This document shows positions 1-7,688 of a stretch of DNA of 17,703 bases, in pieces (the first letter of the stretch is position 1; each line of letters begins with the position of its first letter). Both the position numbers and the translations under genes were made by a program. The notes under the pieces are model-generated. The model was not told where the DNA came from, did not search any database, and worked only from the letters and a program-made list of their open reading frames with translations. The stretch is from Lachnospiraceae bacterium UBA4381. Lineage in GTDB: Bacteria > Bacillota > Clostridia > Lachnospirales > Lachnospiraceae. The DNA lies in NCBI GenBank assembly GCA_002391105.1, contig DGRT01000172.1, positions 1 through 17,703 of the forward strand. The letters are read 5' to 3'.

Positions 1-835
1 CATACTTCTCATTCTTATAAGCAGCTATGATTCCTCTGGAAGAATTGATAATAGCTCCCAGTCCATCCTCATTAAAGAATCCTGCCAGATCCTTACCTGA
101 ACCACCCTGAGCTCCATAGCCGGGAACGAGTATGTAGCTCTTTGGCATAAGCTTTCTGAGGCGTGCTCCCATCTCAGGATAGGTTGCACCTACAACAGCA
201 CCAACATTACTGTAATCACCATCCATGCTGTCCTCACCCCACTCAGAAACCTTATCTGCAACTATCTCATAGAGCGGTCTGCCATCTACTTCTCTATCCT
301 GAAATTCGCCCGAAGAAGGATTAGACGTCTTAACAAGAACAAATATTCCTCTATCATTCTCATTACATATATCAATAAATGGCTTAACTCCATCAGAACC
401 GAGATATGGATTGACTGTAACTATATCTTCATCAAAAGGCTTTATCTCACTGTCACCCAGCTTCACGCTTCCTATATGACCAACCGCATAAGCAGCCGAA
501 GTAGAACCTATATCACCTCTTTTTATATCACCTATAACCACCAGTCCCTTCTCATGCGCAAGCTCAACAGTTTTCTTATATGCCATAAGTCCGGGAATTC
601 CAAACTGTTCATACATGGCAATCTGCGGCTTTACGGCAGGAACGAGATCATATACAGCCTCAATAAGACCAGCATTATATTCATAAACGGCTTCAGAAAC
701 AGCCTCAAGTGTATATCCCATTTCTTTATAATATTTATCAAGTATGTGGGCAGGAATAAATGAAAGCTGTGGATCAAGACCTACAACTACCGGTGAATTC
801 TTAGACTTTATTCCGGATATAAGCTTACTTATCAT
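1..835 (-). CDS. pyrF: Orotidine 5'-phosphate decarboxylase, 3' end cut by the window
   Basis: PyrF decarboxylates OMP to UMP, the last step of de novo pyrimidine synthesis, in the cytosol. The 278 visible residues run from an ATG at 835, preceded by AAGGAG ten bases upstream, to the window edge; no stop is reached. The sequence shows GLDP near residue 19, KPQ at 69-71, the catalytic D-x-K-x-x-D pattern in GDIKRGDIGST (D103, K105, D108), PGYGAQGG at 238-244 and NSSRG at 264-268, which bind phosphate in this barrel. The spacing fits the longer (about 300 residue) bacterial subfamily 2 rather than the 230-residue E. coli type, so roughly 25-35 residues are probably missing. It lies 60 bases after the LytTR gene and may have its own promoter in that gap. 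Other pyr genes may follow outside the window. The identification is firm. Confidence 0.95.
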   Translation of the reverse strand, partial: MISKLISGIKSKNSPVVVGLDPQLSFIPAHILDKYYKEMGYTLEAVSEAVYEYNAGLIEAVYDLVPAVKPQIAMYEQFGIPGLMAYKKTVELAHEKGLVVIGDIKRGDIGSTSAAYAVGHIGSVKLGDSEIKPFDEDIVTVNPYLGSDGVKPFIDICNENDRGIFVLVKTSNPSSGEFQDREVDGRPLYEIVADKVSEWGEDSMDGDYSNVGAVVGATYPEMGARLRKLMPKSYILVPGYGAQGGSGKDLAGFFNEDGLGAIINSSRGIIAAYKNEKY

Positions 836-858
836 ATTTATCAATCTCCTTAATCATT

Positions 859-885
859 ATTATGTTATACGCTCATGCATAACAA
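859..885 (-). promoter_or_regulatory. Possible pyrF promoter containing an inverted repeat
   Basis: On the minus strand TTGTTA (880-885) and CATAAT (859-864) could be -35 and -10 boxes, with a rather short 15-base spacer. They would start RNA near 852, just ahead of the pyrF ribosome binding site. An inverted repeat at 863-884 (minus strand TGTTATGC, six bases, GTATAACA; one G-T mismatch) spans the whole spacer and touches both boxes. That placement fits a repressor operator; as RNA it could be an intercistronic hairpin. No U tract follows, so it is not a terminator. I see no PyrR-type attenuator. Confidence 0.35.
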
Positions 886-895
886 GGGTAGTGTA

Positions 896-1300
896 TCATA
901 AGTAAAGCTTTTTCTCAAGTTCTCTCCTCTTCGCTCTGGAAATATAAATATATTCACTTTCTCCGGACAGATATACCCTGTCATCACGAACAGCACTTAC
1001 GAAGCTTATATTAATAACATCATTTCGATTGACTGCGAAAAATCCGGGAAGACTATTATCCTTTGTTACCCGTTTCCCCAAAAGCGCACTATATTCCTCC
1101 TCATGGTCTTCAAATATGAAAATGTATTTTTTCGCATACCTTTCATATCTTACAAGCCTTCTCAGATTTATGATTCTTAACCCATTTTTATACTGAATAG
1201 TCTGATAGGAACTTTGGGAATCTATAAATTCAAGAATTCTCTCCACAGCGCATAACAGCTCGTCGATTTTATCTATATCATACTTCTGAGCTTCAATCAT
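896..1300 (-). CDS. Stand-alone LytTR-type DNA-binding protein
   Basis: This small protein (134 residues) is almost entirely one LytTR domain, the DNA-binding fold of AgrA and LytR-type regulators. The pattern is visible from about residue 37 to the end: a first strand (IQYKNGLRIINLRRLVRYERY), the F-x-x-x-N-R-x-x-V-I-N core (FAVNRNDVINISFVSAV) that matches the usual F-x-R-x-H-x-S-x-x-V-N block, and a closing YIYISRAKRRELEKKL matching the terminal VSR-x-x-x-K helix. A short N-terminal helix of about 33 residues precedes it. There is no receiver domain and no membrane segment. I place the start at the ATG at 1298-1300, because AAGGGG is seven bases upstream of it; the ATG two codons earlier (1304-1306) would nearly touch that site. 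No kinase lies nearby, so what it senses and controls cannot be read here. Confidence 0.85.
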   Translation of the reverse strand: MIEAQKYDIDKIDELLCAVERILEFIDSQSSYQTIQYKNGLRIINLRRLVRYERYAKKYIFIFEDHEEEYSALLGKRVTKDNSLPGFFAVNRNDVINISFVSAVRDDRVYLSGESEYIYISRAKRRELEKKLYL

Positions 1301-1480
1301 TGCCATACCCCTTTCTTAACCATAATAAAGATATAATCATCCGCAGGACATGAATAATTACAATCATTTTATGGTCAATTCGCCTTAATGAATATGACTA
1401 TCTTCATACCCAATATATCTCCCCAGTTATAGATATATAAGAAATAACATTTAACTGTCGTCACGGATATGGCTTCCCGC

Positions 1481-1513
1481 AAAAAATGCACCAGGTATTA
1501 TAAACCCGGTGCA
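1481..1513 (-). terminator. Intrinsic terminator after the penicillin-binding protein gene
   Basis: On the minus strand a 10-base-pair stem (TGCACCGGGT with ACCTGGTGCA, one G-U pair, 7-base loop; 1487-1513) is followed by six T residues (1481-1486). It begins about 35 bases past the stop codon at 1550 and should end the rho-PBP transcript. The rest of 1307-1549 is AT-rich and holds no gene I can support; it must carry the promoter of the LytTR gene, but I see no convincing -10/-35 pair there. Confidence 0.85.
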
Positions 1514-1549
1514 CTTTATCACTAATAATTTTTAATTATACATAAAGCA

Positions 1550-4462
1550 TTATCCCTCAGGTGGTGTTTCAGGTGGTGTTTCTGGCGGTGCTTCTACAGG
1601 AGCCTCTGTCGGTGCTTCCGTTGGTGCCTCCGTCGGCGCTTCCGTTGGTGGTGCCTCTGTCGGCGCTTCCGTTGGTGCCTCCGTCGGTGCTTCTGTATCT
1701 GTCGGCTCGCCTGTCGCATAGAAATATGCATATATAGTATGAGCTTCAGTAACATTATTAAATGTATATTGTCCCACAGCTCCTACACTGACATCATCTA
1801 CTGTAACATCATAGATTGCATATCCGGCTGAAGGTGTAATATAAAATGTAACACTAGAACCTGATTCAACAGTTTCCGAAGGCGATATCGAACCACCTGT
1901 ATCTGCCCAGGATGATATTTCAACAGGATTCAGAATAGCTGTATGTATGTCACAAGGTGTATAGAATACACTGTCGTCATATGCAAAGTCAGCCCCAATC
2001 AGAATCCTCTTTCCATCATCATCGTAGGTTACACTATATTCAACAGTCTCCGGACATGTATTAGTTGCAATCTTATGAGACTCTGTACAAAGAATAAGCT
2101 TTGTGAGATGTCCCTTACAGGTCTTGGTTGGAATATTCTCCTTATCAATAAAATCCGTACATGTAGGACATCCACTTACAGGAAGAAGTCCTGTAATCTT
2201 ACAGAGTGCAACCTTTTCAAGTCCTTCAGGCTGAGTCCAGTCAGTTTCAGTATCCTGATTCTCCAGTATGGCTATATCATCCATAATATCACGCCACATA
2301 GCCTTGTGTTCAGTAGTATCAAATCTCACATTTGAATCATATCCAAACCATACCGAACATGTATAATACGGTGACATACCACAAAGCCAGAGGTCGTACT
2401 GATTAGAGGTTGTTCCTGTCTTTCCGGCACATTTAACACCGGTTGTCATTTTCGCCTTAGTACCTGTACCTGAAGTAAGACAATCCTTCATACCCTCTAT
2501 AAGCTGATAAGCTGTCGTCTGCTTGCAGAATCTATGTGATCTGTCCTTAGGATCTCTGTTATCAATAACCAGATTACCGTCATGGTCATATACTCTGTCA
2601 TAGAATACAGGCTTTACATAGTTACCCATATTTGCTATTCCGGCATAAGCTGCTGTTATCTCAAGATTAGTTATACCATAAGTAAGACCACCAAGGGCAG
2701 TAGCCTGCTGTATATCGGAACATACACCGGCACTATTGATTTCTTTATCGACAAGAGTTGTAAAGCCCTCATCAAGAAGATAATCATACGCAACCTGCGG
2801 AGTAACAGCAGTAATAGCCTGCACCGCAATAATATTCATGGAGTCCTTGATTGCCTCTCTGATAGAACCGGTTCCTCTGTAACCACTATACCAGTTTCTA
2901 ACCGGAACACCATTTGCAAACTCATAAGGCTTATCCTCAAAGCTGCTCGCCAGTCCCCCCTGAGTATCGATAAATGGAAGAAATGCAGCAAGCACCTTGA
3001 AGCAGGAACCGGGCTGACGCATAGCATTTGTCGCTCTGTCAAAACCAAGATTCTCTGTCTTTTCTCCTCTTCCGCCGCCAATAGCTCTTACATATCCTGT
3101 TGACTGCTGGATAACAGAAACTGATGCCTGAGGCTGAATAGCGGTTTTAAATTCTTCATTCAGGAAGGTAGCACCGGTTTCATCTAGCATGGCATCCTTA
3201 TAGGTATCCGCTGCCGCACGGGCATCCTCCTCCGAAGGATATATATTGTTATACTTTGAGTTCTCAGTCAGCTTTCTGTAGTATGTAAGAAGTGTATTTG
3301 TATCATAGTTATATGTTGTTACTCCGTCTCCTCCCAGAAGAGTCAGCTTATAATTAAGCGCAACAGACGAGGAGGCAGGATAATATACCGGATCATTTAT
3401 ACGCTTATCAACTATTTCCTGTATAGCATAGTCCTGAACGGAATATACACTATAGCCTCCTGTATATATCTCATCATAGGCTTCTGCCTCGGACATCCCA
3501 TACATTTCCTCAAAATCCTTGACAAGAGCTCTCATCAGATCATCTGTATAGTAGGAATTGTACTTAAAATTCTCATCATTAGTTTTCTTTATTTCCAGTA
3601 TCCTGCTATATACATCATCATTCTTGGCAGTATCATACTCTTCCTTAGTTATATAACCAAGATCAAGCATTTTTTTCAGAACAGTAACTCTTCTGTCATC
3701 ATTTTTTTCAGGAAACCTTATAGGATCAAAGGAGTAAGGATTCTTGGTTATACCAGCTATCAGTGCCATCTCGGAAAGTGTCAGGTCACCAATCGACTTA
3801 TCAAAATATCTGTTTGCAGCAGCTTCAACTCCATTAACACCCTGTCCCAGGTAAATGGTATTGAGATAATATTCAATAAGCTGCTGTTTGGTATATAGCT
3901 TCTCCAGGTCCATCGCAAGATACTGCTCCTGAACCTTTCTTTCTATCTTCTGAAGATTGGTTGTCTCGCCCATACCAACATTAAATACCTGGTTTTTAAT
4001 GAGCTGCTGTGTGATAGTGGATGCACCCTCATTAAAGTTTCTGGCAGCTATATCTCTCACAAGAGCACGGAAGATACCACGGACATCAATACCGTTATGC
4101 GTCCAGAATCTCTCGTCCTCTATAGCTACAAATGCGTTTATGAGCTGTTCAGGCATATCATCATAATATACATAAATACGGTTGGAATTAATGGTTGAAA
4201 GTGTATTCCTTTCATTTCCTTCCTGATCATAGATAACTGTTTTAAAGCCCTTCGGTTTAATACTTATGGTAGAAATATCAGGAGCATCATCCAGTATTCC
4301 CTTCATCATACCAAAACCGGCTCCTGCAAGTACCAGAACAACCAGCACAAATAATGCCAGCAGTATCTTAAATCCCCCGGTAAAAAGCTTTCTTTCCAGT
4401 CTCTGGGTTTTGGCCACCAGCTTTTTCTGTTTTTTCTTTACGTTTTCTTTACTGAAGTTCAA
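1550..4462 (-). CDS. ponA: Class A penicillin-binding protein (PBP1A family)
   Basis: A bifunctional murein synthase of 970 residues that polymerises lipid II and cross-links the peptides outside the membrane. In order: a basic cytoplasmic tail (1-30), one membrane anchor (31-52), a GT51 glycosyltransferase domain (about 75-255) with EDERFW at 115-120 and its catalytic Glu115, and a transpeptidase domain with the active-site SxxK at 486-489 (SCFK), SMN at 541-543 and KTG at 681-683. A cysteine-rich segment follows (C754, C765, C768, C782, C792, C803, C837), then a small beta domain resembling bacterial surface repeats (about 846-916) and a Pro-Thr-Glu-Ala tail (919-970). The start is TTG at 4460-4462, with GGAGG nine bases upstream and no ATG until codon 52. 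It sits 15 bases after rho and is surely cotranscribed. The symbol ponA is the usual Firmicute name and is given by family only. Confidence 0.95.
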   Translation of the reverse strand: MNFSKENVKKKQKKLVAKTQRLERKLFTGGFKILLALFVLVVLVLAGAGFGMMKGILDDAPDISTISIKPKGFKTVIYDQEGNERNTLSTINSNRIYVYYDDMPEQLINAFVAIEDERFWTHNGIDVRGIFRALVRDIAARNFNEGASTITQQLIKNQVFNVGMGETTNLQKIERKVQEQYLAMDLEKLYTKQQLIEYYLNTIYLGQGVNGVEAAANRYFDKSIGDLTLSEMALIAGITKNPYSFDPIRFPEKNDDRRVTVLKKMLDLGYITKEEYDTAKNDDVYSRILEIKKTNDENFKYNSYYTDDLMRALVKDFEEMYGMSEAEAYDEIYTGGYSVYSVQDYAIQEIVDKRINDPVYYPASSSVALNYKLTLLGGDGVTTYNYDTNTLLTYYRKLTENSKYNNIYPSEEDARAAADTYKDAMLDETGATFLNEEFKTAIQPQASVSVIQQSTGYVRAIGGGRGEKTENLGFDRATNAMRQPGSCFKVLAAFLPFIDTQGGLASSFEDKPYEFANGVPVRNWYSGYRGTGSIREAIKDSMNIIAVQAITAVTPQVAYDYLLDEGFTTLVDKEINSAGVCSDIQQATALGGLTYGITNLEITAAYAGIANMGNYVKPVFYDRVYDHDGNLVIDNRDPKDRSHRFCKQTTAYQLIEGMKDCLTSGTGTKAKMTTGVKCAGKTGTTSNQYDLWLCGMSPYYTCSVWFGYDSNVRFDTTEHKAMWRDIMDDIAILENQDTETDWTQPEGLEKVALCKITGLLPVSGCPTCTDFIDKENIPTKTCKGHLTKLILCTESHKIATNTCPETVEYSVTYDDDGKRILIGADFAYDDSVFYTPCDIHTAILNPVEISSWADTGGSISPSETVESGSSVTFYITPSAGYAIYDVTVDDVSVGAVGQYTFNNVTEAHTIYAYFYATGEPTDTEAPTEAPTEAPTEAPPTEAPTEAPTEAPTEAPVEAPPETPPETPPEG
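1553..1702 (-). repeat. Coding tandem repeat for a Pro-Thr-Glu-Ala tail
   Basis: The last 50 or so codons of the penicillin-binding protein gene form a minisatellite. The 12-base unit encodes TEAP. Two codon variants alternate, so the DNA period is partly 24 bases (alternating GGCGCTTCC-like and GGTGCCTCC-like blocks on the plus strand). One unit carries an extra proline codon, and the end changes to two TPPE units. The block is visibly richer in G and C than its surroundings. Copy number could vary between strains by slippage without breaking the frame. Confidence 0.8.
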
Positions 4463-4477
4463 TATAATGCGCCTCCA

Positions 4478-6349
4478 CTATCGTTTCTGAAACACCTTTC
4501 TGGCTACAGCCACAAACTGTTCATTATTCTTCGTCTGAGCAAAAAGCTTAAGCAGATCCTCAGTCACGTCTTCAGCCTTTAGATTATGGAATCTTCTATG
4601 TATTATATCAATTATCTCACTTTCGTCAACTGTGAGAAGAAGATCATCCTTTCTTGTTCCGGACTTGGATATATCAATCGCTGGGAAAACTCTTTTTTCC
4701 TGAAGATTCCTGTCCAGTACAAGCTCCATATTACCCGTACCCTTGAATTCTTCAAATACAACATCATCCATACGGCTTCCGGTATCTATAAGTGCCGTTG
4801 CAAGTATAGTAAGAGATCCCCCTTCTCTCATATTACGAGCTGCACCAAAGAATTTTTTCGGCATATGAAGTGCCGCCGGATCAAGTCCTCCGGAAAGTGT
4901 TCTTCCACTGGGAGCAACCGTCAGATTATAAGCGCGGGCAAGTCTTGTAATAGAGTCAACCAGAATAACCACATCCTGACCGCTTTCGACCAGTCTCTTA
5001 GCACGTTCTATAACCATTTCCGAAACTCTTTTATGATGCTCCGGCAATTCATCAAAGGTCGAGTATATAACCTCGGCATTATCGCTTTCAATGGATTCCT
5101 TAATATCAGTAACCTCTTCAGGTCTTTCATCTATAAGCAGAACTATTACATTCATTTCAGGGTTTGCGGTACTTATTCTTTTGGCAATCTGCTTAAGAAG
5201 TGTAGTCTTACCGGCCTTAGGCGGAGATACTATCATTCCACGCTGCCCTTTTCCGATAGGACTGAACAGATCAACTATTCTAAGAGATACAGGAGCTCCC
5301 GTATAATCCAGATGAATTCTCTCATTCGGAAATACAGGCGTCATCTCTTCGAATTTTTTGCGCTTTATGATTTCAGATGGAGAATAGCCATTTACAGAAT
5401 CAATATATAAAAGCGCACTGAATTTTTCGTTAGGGTTCGCCTTACGTCTGATCGGTCCTCTGACTATATCTCCGGTACGAAGTCTGAACTTTCTGATCTG
5501 GGACGGAGAAACATATATATCCTTTTCACCGGGCATATAATTATCACTTCTGATGAAACCATATCCATCTGCCATTACCTCAAGTATGCCCTCAGCAACC
5601 TCATTTGGCGAATTCTTTTTGGCGCCCTCCGATGAAGCATCTATTTCATCAGCCTCATCAATATCGTCTATGTCTTCTGTTACAGCTCCCTCGGCAGAAG
5701 ACTCAATATATGAAGCATCAGCATTATTAACAAACTCTGAACCACGATCTTTTTCAGCCTGCGCATCTGCAGCTTTTTCTGACACATCAGAACCGGAATG
5801 ACTGTCAGCCATCTCACTCCCGGCCTCTTCTTCTTTTATCTTTCCTTTTGCTTTACTGTCTTCTGTTTTCCTGTTTTCCGGCTTTTTATCTGTTATTTTC
5901 TTATCTTCTGCTTTTTTGTCAGCTTCTTTTTTCTTGTCCCCCTTTCTTTTGGGAGATATCTTTACTGTATCCGGGCCCTTTCCGGCATCAGATCCGGTTT
6001 CATTATTATCCCCGGTATTTTTCCCGGATTCCTTTTTTGAACCTTTTGCAGAGCTTTTCCCGGATTTTTTTTCAGAATTTTTCCCGGATTCTTTTCCTGA
6101 AACATTAACGGATTTTTTTCCGGTACTCTTGTCAGCGCTTCCTTCAGCTTTTTTTCCTGTACTTTTATCAGCTTTATTCTCTGACTTTGTTTCAGTTTCT
6201 TCAGACTGTGATGCTTTCCCTGCTTTCATCATATCAATATTTGTAAGCAGTTCTACCAGCTCAGCCTTTTTTATAGAGGATATGTTTCTTATACCTCTCT
6301 CTTCAGCAATCTTTTTAAGTTCTGAAAGCAGCATCTTATTATAATTCAT
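4478..6349 (-). CDS. rho: Transcription termination factor Rho with a long charged insertion
   Basis: Rho is the hexameric RNA-dependent ATPase that ends transcription of untranslated RNA. Its 623 residues are about 200 more than E. coli Rho. In order: the N-terminal helical Rho_N domain (6-40), a low-complexity insertion (42-250) that is Lys/Ser/Gly-rich at first and acidic at its end, the cold-shock-like primary RNA site (253-320, GYGFIR at 262-267), then the ATPase: Walker A SPPKAGKTT at 375-383, LLIDERPEE with catalytic Glu408, Walker B VILVDSITRLARAYN (Asp465), and the Q-loop SGGLDPAALHMPKKFF. The LIDERPEE and DSITRLAR stretches that line the bicyclomycin pocket look intact. I chose ATG at 6347-6349, six bases after GAGG, over an in-frame GTG four codons earlier that coincides with that site. 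It leads a two-gene operon with the penicillin-binding protein. Confidence 0.97.
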   Translation of the reverse strand: MNYNKMLLSELKKIAEERGIRNISSIKKAELVELLTNIDMMKAGKASQSEETETKSENKADKSTGKKAEGSADKSTGKKSVNVSGKESGKNSEKKSGKSSAKGSKKESGKNTGDNNETGSDAGKGPDTVKISPKRKGDKKKEADKKAEDKKITDKKPENRKTEDSKAKGKIKEEEAGSEMADSHSGSDVSEKAADAQAEKDRGSEFVNNADASYIESSAEGAVTEDIDDIDEADEIDASSEGAKKNSPNEVAEGILEVMADGYGFIRSDNYMPGEKDIYVSPSQIRKFRLRTGDIVRGPIRRKANPNEKFSALLYIDSVNGYSPSEIIKRKKFEEMTPVFPNERIHLDYTGAPVSLRIVDLFSPIGKGQRGMIVSPPKAGKTTLLKQIAKRISTANPEMNVIVLLIDERPEEVTDIKESIESDNAEVIYSTFDELPEHHKRVSEMVIERAKRLVESGQDVVILVDSITRLARAYNLTVAPSGRTLSGGLDPAALHMPKKFFGAARNMREGGSLTILATALIDTGSRMDDVVFEEFKGTGNMELVLDRNLQEKRVFPAIDISKSGTRKDDLLLTVDESEIIDIIHRRFHNLKAEDVTEDLLKLFAQTKNNEQFVAVARKVFQKR

Positions 6350-6367
6350 TCCGTACCTCACTTTTTT

Positions 6368-6373
6368 ATTATA
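6368..6373 (-). promoter_or_regulatory. Probable -10 box of the rho promoter
   Basis: The minus strand has a perfect TATAAT 18 bases before the rho ATG, which predicts a leader of only about a dozen bases carrying the GAGG site. The -35 region at the right distance (around 6391-6396, ACTGTT) is poor. The gap 6350-6550 separates rho from a divergent gene and must hold both promoters; I see no clear promoter on the plus side. Confidence 0.45.
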
Positions 6374-6550
6374 GCGATTTATTGCATCTAAACAGTAAAC
6401 TGAAATATTACCCTGATTTTATCTATTGCAAATTGCAGACAACAGGCGTATTCTATTCCTACATCAATATTAAAACATATAACATTTTCAGAGAAACTCT
6501 TATGATTTCTCAGCATTTATAACTTATATGCATACTACCTTGGGGGAAAA

Positions 6551-7066
6551 ATGGAAACTCAAAATCTTCTTATATATAAACTAATGATTCTATATATGCT
6601 TGATAGAATCGAAGATTATACACTAACTAATACACAAATAAATAATTTTATAATTGATAAAGGTTATGGGGATTCTTTTAAGATTCACGAAGCACTTAGC
6701 GAGCTTATCGATAAAGACTTTATTACTGTCACAACCATTCGTGATATAAATCATTACCAGATAACTGATTCCGGTGAAAATGCGCTTCTTTATTTTGAGA
6801 ACCGGCTTTCCAATAATATTAAACAGGAAATCAGAGATTATTTCAAGACCGAAAAGATAAATCTGAAAAAAGAATCTGAAATTATAGCTGATTACACCAT
6901 AAACGGTGGTGAATATGTTGTTGACTGTATCATCCGCGAAAGACGTGATACTCTCCTCGATATAAAAATAAATGTACCCTCAAAGGATCTTGCAAGAGCA
7001 ATTTGTGACAACTGGCGCACAAAGAGTACAGATATATACCAATATTTAGTAAGCCAGCTTATGTAA
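6551..7066 (+). CDS. DUF4364 family winged-helix protein
   Basis: A 171-residue cytoplasmic protein that I recognise as the DUF4364 family, found in Clostridia; its function is unknown. Residues 6-85 look like a PadR/MarR-type winged helix: helices LIYKLMILYMLDRI and TNTQINNFIIDKGYG, a recognition-helix region FKIHEALSELIDKDFI, and a wing TTIRDINHYQITDSGENAL. Residues 88-171 form a mixed helix-strand domain (IIADYTINGGEYVVDCIIRERRDTLLDIKINVP) that may dimerise or bind a ligand. GGGGGA lies about four bases before the ATG. It is divergent from rho and runs head-on into engB with 15 bases between the two stops and no visible terminator. A regulatory role is inferred from fold only. Confidence 0.85.
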   Translation: METQNLLIYKLMILYMLDRIEDYTLTNTQINNFIIDKGYGDSFKIHEALSELIDKDFITVTTIRDINHYQITDSGENALLYFENRLSNNIKQEIRDYFKTEKINLKKESEIIADYTINGGEYVVDCIIRERRDTLLDIKINVPSKDLARAICDNWRTKSTDIYQYLVSQLM

Positions 7067-7081
7067 ACCACTTGTGTCAGT

Positions 7082-7678
7082 TCAGTCATTCTTAACCAGA
7101 TAATTTGATATTTCCATAAGAAGTTCATCCCTGCCCGCCTTGGTTTCTGCGGAATACGGGATGATTTTTATATCTTCCTGCTTTACGCCCAGAGTATCTC
7201 TAACGAGCTTTAATTGCTTATCCTTCTGACTTCTCTTAATCTTATCCAGTTTTGTTGCCACTACAACCATATCAAGACCGCTCGCTCTGACCCACTCATA
7301 CATCTGAATATCATCTTTGGTAGGACCGATCCTTATATCAACCAAAAGAACCACCAGCTTGATACTGTCCCTCGTAGTAAGATATCTTTCTATCATTTTC
7401 CCCCACTTAGCCCTGGTCTCCTGTGAGGTTTTTGCATATCCATAACCCGGAAGATCAACAAGGAAGAATTCCTCATTTACTTTATAGAAATTAATCGTTA
7501 CAGTCTTGCCGGGACTTGATGAAGTCCTGGCAAGATTCTTACGATTAAGTAAAGAATTTATAAGAGATGATTTACCCACATTAGATCTTCCGGCAAAAAC
7601 AAGCTCCGGAAGCTCCTCTGGGGGAAGCTTTGAGGTTATTCCATAAACCCCGTCAAGCTGTGCATTTTTTATCTTCAT
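7082..7678 (-). CDS. engB: Ribosome biogenesis GTP-binding protein EngB/YsxC
   Basis: An essential small GTPase (198 residues, normal length) that acts late in assembly of the 50S subunit. The G motifs are complete: G1 GRSNVGKSS at 30-38, a G2 threonine in GKTVTINFY at 57-65, G3 DLPGYG at 75-80, G4 TKLD at 142-145 and G5 SAE at 176-178. The ATG at 7676-7678 has AAGGGA five bases upstream, and that site lies only a few bases past the clpX stop (10-base gap), so the two are translated from one message. It is the last gene of the tig-clpP-clpX-engB operon. In most Clostridia and Bacilli lon genes lie between clpX and this gene; none is present here. Confidence 0.97.
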   Translation of the reverse strand: MKIKNAQLDGVYGITSKLPPEELPELVFAGRSNVGKSSLINSLLNRKNLARTSSSPGKTVTINFYKVNEEFFLVDLPGYGYAKTSQETRAKWGKMIERYLTTRDSIKLVVLLVDIRIGPTKDDIQMYEWVRASGLDMVVVATKLDKIKRSQKDKQLKLVRDTLGVKQEDIKIIPYSAETKAGRDELLMEISNYLVKND

Positions 7679-7688
7679 GTATTTCCCT

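Noticed and set aside
1293..1367. A 24-codon minus-strand ORF (hydrophobic, MIVIIHVLR...) whose stop overlaps the LytTR start
   Set aside because: It has no ribosome binding site at a usable distance, and AT-rich gaps often contain such frames. The overlap could suggest coupling but nothing else supports it.
5798..6344. Several plus-strand ORFs of 80-142 codons opposite the start of rho
   Set aside because: They are mirror frames of the Lys/Ser-rich insertion, giving Phe/Ser/Pro-rich products without ribosome binding sites or known folds.
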